From Wolfiporia cocos (Eukaryota > Basidiomycota > Agaricomycetes > Polyporales > Phaeolaceae): 64,000 nt of DNA. The stretch is from positions 4,836,001-4,900,000 of the forward strand of contig JACCLO010000001.1 in the NCBI GenBank assembly GCA_029448655.1, read 5' to 3'. Made by a program: the position numbers and the translations under genes. The notes under the pieces are model-generated. The model saw only the letters and a program-made list of their open reading frames with translations, was not told the DNA's origin and did no database searches. How positions within the stretch are numbered: the stretch's first letter is position 1; each line of letters begins with the position of its first letter. Below are positions 58,799-64,000 of the stretch, one piece after another.

Positions 58799-60443
58799 CG
58801 ATGTTCATGTCTAGTCCGTAGTCATAAAAGGCCTTTTGAGCTTCGACTTTCGCTTTTGTTGTTTCGGTGGAGATGAAACTTAGCTTTTCAATTTCATCCA
58901 CCCCCTCCTCAGGTTGTTCGTCCCAGAACAAGTGCGGTTTGAGGACTACTTGTCCTTCGAGGTGTTCCTTCCCGTCATCCCAGTCGATTCGTCGGGATAG
59001 TGGGTCGGCATGGATGTTCTTCATTCCAGGGATGTGTGTGAGCTTGATGTCGAACTCTTGTAGTCCGGTCATCCATCTTGCTTGTCATGGGTTGATCTTC
59101 TGGGGTGTTTTGAAGTATTCCAGATTCTTGTGATCACTCCACACTTCAGTTGCATCAGCAGATCCCTGTATGAAGTGTCACCACTCATCTAATGCTCGCA
59201 TGATGGCGAGGAGTTCCCGGTCGTAAATCTCGTAGTTCTTTTCTGCGGGCGTAAAGCCTTTGGAGAGATATGCGATGGGTCTCCAAGTCGACTCTTGTTG
59301 CTGTAAGAGTACGACACCTGTTGCAAAGTCAGAGGCATCAGCTTCGATCCTGAAGGGGTCGGTATCTGTGGGGGATCCTAATATAGGGGCCTCCGTGAAC
59401 AGTCATTTCATGAGAGTGAATGTGTCCTGCTCGGCCTTGTCCCATTTGAACAGTACGTCGGCGGTTAGGGTGATTAGTGGTCACACTAATGTACTGTACC
59501 CTTTGATGAACCTTCGGTAAAAGTTCGCAAAGCCCAGGAAGCTTTGTACTTCCTTCCTGTTTTTCGGCGTCGGCCATAGCGTAATATCTTGAACCTTTAC
59601 TGGGTCCATCTTGATGCTCCCATGCGAGATGATATGCCCTAGGTATTCAACCTTGGCTTTTTCGAACTCACATTTCTCCGGCTTGCACGTAAGCTTGTGT
59701 TCTCGTAATACCTCTAGAACCTTGTGCGTAATAAGTCAGTGTTCCTCGAGAGTCTCGGTGAAGATCAGTATGTCATCTAGGTATACGATGACCTTCCCTT
59801 GTAGTATGAGCTCTTGGAATATGTCGCTCATCATTGTTTGGAACATGCTTGGTGCGTTGCACATCCTGAAAAACATGATGAGGGGATTGTACAGCCCTCG
59901 GTTGGTTATGAATGCACCCTTTTCCTCATCACCTTCCGCGATACGAATGTTAGTGTATCCCCATCGAACGTCGAGCTTGCTAAAGAACTTAGCTCGTTTG
60001 AGCTTGTTGAGTAGCTTGCTGATCAGTGGTAGCGGATACTTGTTTTTCTTCATCATCTGGTTCAGCTTGCGGTAATCTTGTATGGGTCGTAGTTTGCCGT
60101 CCTTCTTTTTTACAAAGAAGAACGGTGCTCCCCATGGTGATTTGGAGGGTCTTATGTGTCCTGTGTGTAGTTGTTCCTCCAAGAACTCATCCAATACCTT
60201 TTGTTGTTGGGGTGATAGAGGATATATCTTACCACAAAAGGGTTTGGTGTCTGGGAGTAATTCTACGGTGTGATCCCATGGTCGCCGGTCAGGGAGTTTG
60301 TCGAATTCCCCTTCTTCGAAGATGTCCCGGAAGTCATGCAAATGTTCGGGGATGACCTCCTCGAATGTTTTTGCTTCAGTTGTCTTTTTTGCTGCAATGT
60401 CCATTTCTGTGGCTTTTACAGCAGCAATCTGTTCCGGAGTAAC
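58799..60443 (-). pseudogene. pol: Gypsy2 pol, RT and RNase H part
   Basis: Minus strand. Reverse transcriptase has LRPIQDYRKLN and the catalytic YLDD in VYLDDILIF (about 59800-59770). RNase H and the connection with HIPGMKNIHADPLSRR follow. In-frame TGA codons at 59737-59739, 59481-59483, 59403-59405, 59178-59180 and 59085-59087 all replace expected Arg. The N-terminal end is interrupted at 60443 by Gypsy3, and the C-terminal end at 58806 by the KDZ transposon. Confidence 0.9.
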
Positions 60444-61150
60444 TGTTACGGGTCGAATACCCGTTCGTATATTCGAGTCGCGAATATAGATCGTTCTTCT
60501 GCACGTAGGCACGTCGCCGTATGCAAGGCAAATACTCGTTAGATGCCTTCAGGTCCTAAGTGAAGTCCTTAGGAGATCGGTTAATATCCAATACACGTTA
60601 GAGGATATAATCTGTTCAAGTGCGAGTCAAATAGAATATAAGACTCGCCTAAGTCCGAGAAGTCAGTGTGCACTTCGAGGACTTAGTCGTCTGGTTGCTC
60701 GAGTGAGAAATACTGAGCGTAGTTTCCTACGTTTGAGAACGAGTATAAGACTTCTTGTTTGTACAACAAGGTCGAGCTGAAGAACCTCGACGGTAAGTAC
60801 ATGCGTTTTATACTACGCTAGGTTTCAGGGGTCAAGTCTGTCCCAGATGCCACCGATACTATCTATGCTATAGTCCCAAACGTTTGATAAGTATGGAGTG
60901 ATATATCTGAGACAATGGATAGGGATGATGGCGGTTGAACGCCATCTATCAGCTAATAAACGATGAACGTGAAACGGTGGCAGGGTTGGATCTGCCAAAG
61001 ATGAAACGAGCCCTACAGACTAGTACAACTGGGGATGCGCCCAGTAAGATCACGAGTGGCCAGGGGAGTTGGTTGCGCAACAAGTCCCTGTATCGTATTC
61101 GCCTAGTGGTGAGTTCTGTCGATATTCGAAAAATCAAAATAACCGTAACA
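60444..61150 (-). repeat. Gypsy3 3' LTR (family G)
   Basis: 707 bp between TGTTACGGGTCG (60444) and ACCGTAACA (61150). It retains many CpG sites lost from the decayed copies. Stem-loop arms GTCGAG and CTCGAC (60770-60791) lie downstream of the minus-strand TATA-like box near 60808. Confidence 0.92.
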
Positions 61151-61161
61151 TCAGCCCCTCC

Positions 61162-64000
61162 CTAGACATTCGTCGGCCTCGACGAATTTTCCAAGTTCCT
61201 CTCCTCAGAGTGCCTCGGCATCCTGTTCATTGTAGATGTCGCCGTTCCCGCTGAGGGACGGGGTCGTAGGAGTTCGCCATACGAAGTGTTGGCGGCATTC
61301 ATTCTGTCGATGACCTGGTTGATTGAGCCCACAAGCTCTGCAAATATAGTCGGGGCAGTCGAGGACCCAGTGGCTAGCGGATCCGCACTGCCGACAGGGT
61401 TGTTCAGGCGAGGGCCTCGCTGGTACCCGTAGGGAAGGGATATCTCTGAGATATTCGTTGTGTCGGTATCTCCAGTGGTGAGCGGCGCGGTGGAGGTTCC
61501 GTTGCGCCCACGTGGGTAAGGAGGCGGTGTCTCGTTCGTGCTCCCTCGCACCTCGCTCAAACTCCTCGCGGGTAATGCTCTGCACCGATGGAGATTGTCG
61601 AATAGGCGGCGTGCTATTCGCTCTTCGCTGTCGTTCTGGGGTAGCCCTAGGGCTCGTCGGGCGTGCAGGTGGTTCACGTCTCCCGTTGCCTCCCATACCA
61701 GGAATACGTGGCGTCGGGTCTCTAACTCCTGTTCGGCGGGCCCTCTGAGTCTCGGTAGGCAGTGGAAATAATACTCTATCGCCCTCCATAAAATCAAACG
61801 GCCTTGCAACTCGGCGTCGTTCGTCGGTGGTGAAAAAGCGGGCGGGTCGTGGTACGTATTCGGGTCGGTTGGGAGTAGCGTGCTCGCGATCCTCGAAGTC
61901 GTTGAGCGCGTGTCGTAGTCGGGCCGTCGTGGTGGCGGCCAGTTGGTCGATAAGTCTGTCGGTGAGTAACTCGAGCCCCTCTCTCTGCGCTCTGATCTGC
62001 CCCTCCATTCGGATGAGGTCCTCGGTGATATTCTGGTACGAGCTGTAGACGTGGGTGAGATCCTGCGCGATGTCGAAGAGGGCCGTCCAGCCATCGGCTC
62101 GGCCAGCAAAAGGTCCCTCGGCCCTGTACCAGAGCAGGGCGTGTCTGATCTGTAGGTGTTGGGGGGAGTACCTCCTCTGCGGCGTACCTCTCGGTCGTCC
62201 TTCTCTGTGACCCGCATCGCTGTGAGGGGTCGGAGCGCGGCGAGGGAGTTGGTGGCGAGTCGTCGACATACTATTACTGTTCGGTTTTCGAGTGTTGGGG
62301 CTGTCCTGACTCTCGTCCTGTGGTAGTCTTTTATCAGCTCCTTGGAGTGCTCCAAGTTTGCTTCGTCTTCCCATGAATTGTTGGCCGTGGAATAGCCTTT
62401 CCACTTGACGAAGTATTGATGCTTCTTTCCTTTCCATCTGTCAGCCAAGATGGCTTCGACCTCGTATTCTTCCTGTCCCTTGATGATATCAGGTGGCGGC
62501 CGTAAATAATTGGGTCCGTGCATACTTGTTTCTTTGAATGGTTTTAGCAAGGCAGCGTGGAATACCGGATGAACTTTCCAGCTCGTTGGTAATTGCAGCC
62601 GGTATGTCGTGGGTCCCATCTTTTCTGTGATAGTGAAGGGTCCTTCTCTTTTTGGTGCCAGCTTGTTAGATTCGTAGGGGATTGTTAGGTTCTTTGCGTC
62701 GAGCCAGACCTTATCCCCTTTCTCAAGCTTCGGCAGTTCTCTGAGGAACCGCCCTGCCATTCTTTTCTGGGCTAATTCATGCGCGATGAATGCCATCTTT
62801 CGCGCCTCTTTGATCTTCTTGATCCTGTCGACAGCTGCCGGGACGTTCCCTACTCGGTCATAGTCTGGGAATCCTCTCAGGACATATCCTAGGATTATTT
62901 CGAGTGGCGCTGGCCGGTTTTCGGTTCGTCTGGTGTTGTGCGCAAATTCGACGTCAGGCAGTCGTTGTACCCATTGGAATGGGTCGTTCATACAATAGAT
63001 GCGAAGGTATACTTCGATCTGTTGATTCATTCTTTCTGTCTGTCCGTCGGTCTGTGGATGGTACGCCGTACTCATCGCTGATTCTGTTCCCTGCAGCTTG
63101 CATAATTCCTTGAAAAGCTTTGATGCAAACTGCGGCCCTCTGTCTGAAATGATCTTTCGGGGGATGCCATATAGCGAGTAGATTTTCCGGTGAAATATCT
63201 CTGCCGCCCCTTCACTAGTGATCGTTTTGTCGCATGGGGTGAGAGAGATGGCCTTGGATAGGCCATGGTCGACAATCACCATCATGGAGTCATACTTTCC
63301 GACTCTTGGCAGGTCGGTGACAAAATTGACCGAGCACTGTGAGAAGGGGAGGGCGTCTTCCCGTGTCGGTATTGGTTGCAAAGGGGGTTTCAGCGGATTC
63401 CTATCAGGTTTCATCTGTTGACAGATTGCACAGCCCCGGACGTATTCCGCTATCATTGTTCTCATGTCAGGCCACCAAAAGTGGGTCGTAACCTGTACTG
63501 TTGTACCCCAGATCCCAGGGTGTCCGGCCAGGATCGTGTCGTGGTATTTTGAGATGACGTCCCGTCGCAGGCCCTCGTCCCTTGGCACGTACATCCTGCC
63601 CCTGTAGAGCAGTATCCCATCCGTTTGTTGCCATTCATCTGCGGTGGTTCTCGCGGGGAATTCGCCTGTGCCCCCTAGAGCACGGATCGCCTGTTCCGCA
63701 GATTCATCTCGATCGTTGGCGTTCTTGATTCGATCAATGATCGGGATCTGGATTGCGTGGACGACGAGTTCGTCTGGAATCATGGTGATTCCCTCGTTGT
63801 CTTCGTTGCTTTCGTCCAGGTGGTACAACCTGGAAAGCGTGTCGGCCATGACTAGTTTCCTTCCGGGGACGTGCTGCAATTTCAGGTCGAATTGCGAAAG
63901 GAATAGATGCCATCTCGCTTGTCGCCGATTTAGGCGCTGTGCGCTTCTCCAGTACGTCAGGTTCTGATGATCGCTTCGGATCAAGATCCGATGCGGTGCC
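61162..64000 (-). CDS. pol: Gypsy3 Pol: RNase H (end), integrase, chromodomain, open C-terminal extension
   Basis: Open on the minus strand from the window edge to a stop at 61162. From the first visible Met (63984): RNase H C-terminus with HVPGRKLVMADTLSRLYHLD; integrase zinc-binding HHCC (HDTILAGHPGIWG ... GCAICQQMK); DDE core with Asp in VNFVTDLP, Asp in ISDRGPQF and Glu in TDGQTERMNQ; then a GPF/GPY region (KREGPFTI). A chromodomain follows (about residues 503-553, YFVKWKGYSTANNSWE), which would guide integration to marked chromatin. About 385 further residues are open but low in complexity, and overlap a second ORF in another frame that looks more protein-like. The true Pol end may therefore lie soon after the chromodomain. 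Confidence 0.9.
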   Translation of the reverse strand, partial: APHRILIRSDHQNLTYWRSAQRLNRRQARWHLFLSQFDLKLQHVPGRKLVMADTLSRLYHLDESNEDNEGITMIPDELVVHAIQIPIIDRIKNANDRDESAEQAIRALGGTGEFPARTTADEWQQTDGILLYRGRMYVPRDEGLRRDVISKYHDTILAGHPGIWGTTVQVTTHFWWPDMRTMIAEYVRGCAICQQMKPDRNPLKPPLQPIPTREDALPFSQCSVNFVTDLPRVGKYDSMMVIVDHGLSKAISLTPCDKTITSEGAAEIFHRKIYSLYGIPRKIISDRGPQFASKLFKELCKLQGTESAMSTAYHPQTDGQTERMNQQIEVYLRIYCMNDPFQWVQRLPDVEFAHNTRRTENRPAPLEIILGYVLRGFPDYDRVGNVPAAVDRIKKIKEARKMAFIAHELAQKRMAGRFLRELPKLEKGDKVWLDAKNLTIPYESNKLAPKREGPFTITEKMGPTTYRLQLPTSWKVHPVFHAALLKPFKETSMHGPNYLRPPPDIIKGQEEYEVEAILADRWKGKKHQYFVKWKGYSTANNSWEDEANLEHSKELIKDYHRTRVRTAPTLENRTVIVCRRLATNSLAALRPLTAMRVTEKDDREVRRRGGTPPNTYRSDTPCSGTGPRDLLLAEPMAGRPSSTSRRISPTSTARTRISPRTSSEWRGRSERRERGSSYSPTDLSTNWPPPRRPDYDTRSTTSRIASTLLPTDPNTYHDPPAFSPPTNDAELQGRLILWRAIEYYFHCLPRLRGPAEQELETRRHVFLVWEATGDVNHLHARRALGLPQNDSEERIARRLFDNLHRCRALPARSLSEVRGSTNETPPPYPRGRNGTSTAPLTTGDTDTTNISEISLPYGYQRGPRLNNPVGSADPLATGSSTAPTIFAELVGSINQVIDRMNAANTSYGELLRPRPSAGTATSTMNRMPRHSEERNLENSSRPTNV
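61205..62437 (-). CDS. Gypsy3 ORF3: zinc-knuckle protein overlapping the pol 3' end
   Basis: 410 codons, minus strand, one frame shifted from pol. The likely start is the ATG at 62269 (MSTTRHQLPRR), after the chromodomain. The middle is helical (LIRMEGQIRAQREGLELLTD), suggesting a coiled coil. The C-terminus has two Cys-rich knuckles: CRQCGSASHWVLDC (CX2CX4HX4C, residues 348-361) and CRACGLNQPGHRQNEC (CX2CX6HX4C, residues 366-381). It sits between pol and the 3' LTR, where env-like or accessory ORFs occur in other retroelements. It has no signal peptide or membrane segment, so it is not an envelope. A nucleic-acid-binding, Gag-like or chaperone role is plausible. The matching region of Gypsy1 is deleted. 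Confidence 0.75.
   Translation of the reverse strand: MERKEASILRQVERLFHGQQFMGRRSKLGALQGADKRLPQDESQDSPNTRKPNSNSMSTTRHQLPRRAPTPHSDAGHREGRPRGTPQRRYSPQHLQIRHALLWYRAEGPFAGRADGWTALFDIAQDLTHVYSSYQNITEDLIRMEGQIRAQREGLELLTDRLIDQLAATTTARLRHALNDFEDREHATPNRPEYVPRPARFFTTDERRRVARPFDFMEGDRVLFPLPTETQRARRTGVRDPTPRIPGMGGNGRREPPARPTSPRATPERQRRANSTPPIRQSPSVQSITREEFERGAREHERDTASLPTWAQRNLHRAAHHWRYRHNEYLRDIPSLRVPARPSPEQPCRQCGSASHWVLDCPDYICRACGLNQPGHRQNECRQHFVWRTPTTPSLSGNGDIYNEQDAEAL

Larger units (their letters stand above)
45667..60443 (-). mobile_element. Gypsy2: Ty3/Gypsy element split by a KDZ transposon
   Basis: The minus-strand element consists of 3' LTR (45667-46051), polypurine tract, integrase end (46052-47738), then after the KDZ insertion RNase H and RT (58799-60443). 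Its 5' part is cut off by the Gypsy3 3' LTR at 60444. Removing the KDZ element and one TSD copy (11,068 bp) restores one continuous pol frame. Six in-frame TGA codons stand where Arg is expected. Solo LTRs of the same family occur (1671-2053). Confidence 0.9.
60444..64000 (-). mobile_element. Gypsy3: intact Ty3/Gypsy element, 3' part (continues past the window)
   Basis: Minus strand: 3' LTR 60444-61150, polypurine tract AGGGAGGGGCTGA (61151-61163), an overlapping zinc-knuckle ORF, then chromodomain, integrase and RNase H. It is inserted in Gypsy2 pol (left flank GTAAC, 60439-60443). Same family as Gypsy1 but with no stop in about 940 codons, so it is a young copy. The 5' LTR, Gag and most of RT lie beyond 64000. 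Confidence 0.92.

Noticed and set aside
1..64000. CRISPR arrays or prokaryotic defence or operon structure
   Set aside because: Spliced genes, LTR retrotransposons and fungal families show this is eukaryotic; the only regular short repeat is the TTCTTGAC array.

Overview
The window looks like repeat-rich sequence from a basidiomycete fungus, most likely an agaricomycete. The evidence is short GT-AG introns of about 45-65 bp, Ty3/Gypsy chromodomain retrotransposons, a KDZ-superfamily DNA transposon, a DUF6533-type membrane-protein gene and two ordinary fungal genes (a BSD-domain protein and an alpha/beta hydrolase). I cannot name the species. There is no rRNA, no CRISPR and no convincing functional tRNA.

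Layout. 1-2177: an old repeat and a solo LTR. 2178-7435: a decayed minus-strand Ty3/Gypsy element (Gypsy1) with Gag, protease, a dUTPase domain, reverse transcriptase, part of RNase H, and its 5' LTR. 7436-13237: low-copy sequence with an inverted pair of tRNA-derived SINE-like units and a degenerate DUF6533-type gene. 13238-34877: a large bed of solo LTRs. Most carry a 5-bp target-site duplication (TSD) I could read, and some are nested up to five deep. The youngest is a complete 1905-bp non-autonomous LTR element (28448-30352) whose two 561-bp LTRs I read as identical. 34878-39075: nothing recognised. 39076-42967: the host genes, both on the minus strand. 43787-44478: an 8-bp-TSD miniature DNA transposon. 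45667-60443: a second Gypsy element (Gypsy2) split by an 11,060-bp KDZ transposon (47739-58798, 8-bp TSD, terminal inverted repeats of about 0.9 kb, three genes). 60444-64000: the 3' part of an intact Gypsy element (Gypsy3) of the Gypsy1 family, with a chromodomain integrase and an overlapping zinc-knuckle ORF.

How it fits together. Insertions can be ordered by nesting: Gypsy2 was hit by KDZ and by Gypsy3, and KDZ was later hit by two solo LTRs, one of which splits the transposase gene. Most nonsense codons in the old elements are TGA where the family has Arg, which fits CGA-to-TGA decay at CpG. The young elements lack this and remain CpG-rich. Across unrelated LTR families I see one architecture: a TATA box, then a stem-loop about 15-35 bp downstream. 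In the two elements that retain a primer site, the site is complementary to the LTR sequence in this hairpin region, starting 1 nt inside the LTR edge. This suggests Tf1-like self-priming rather than tRNA priming.
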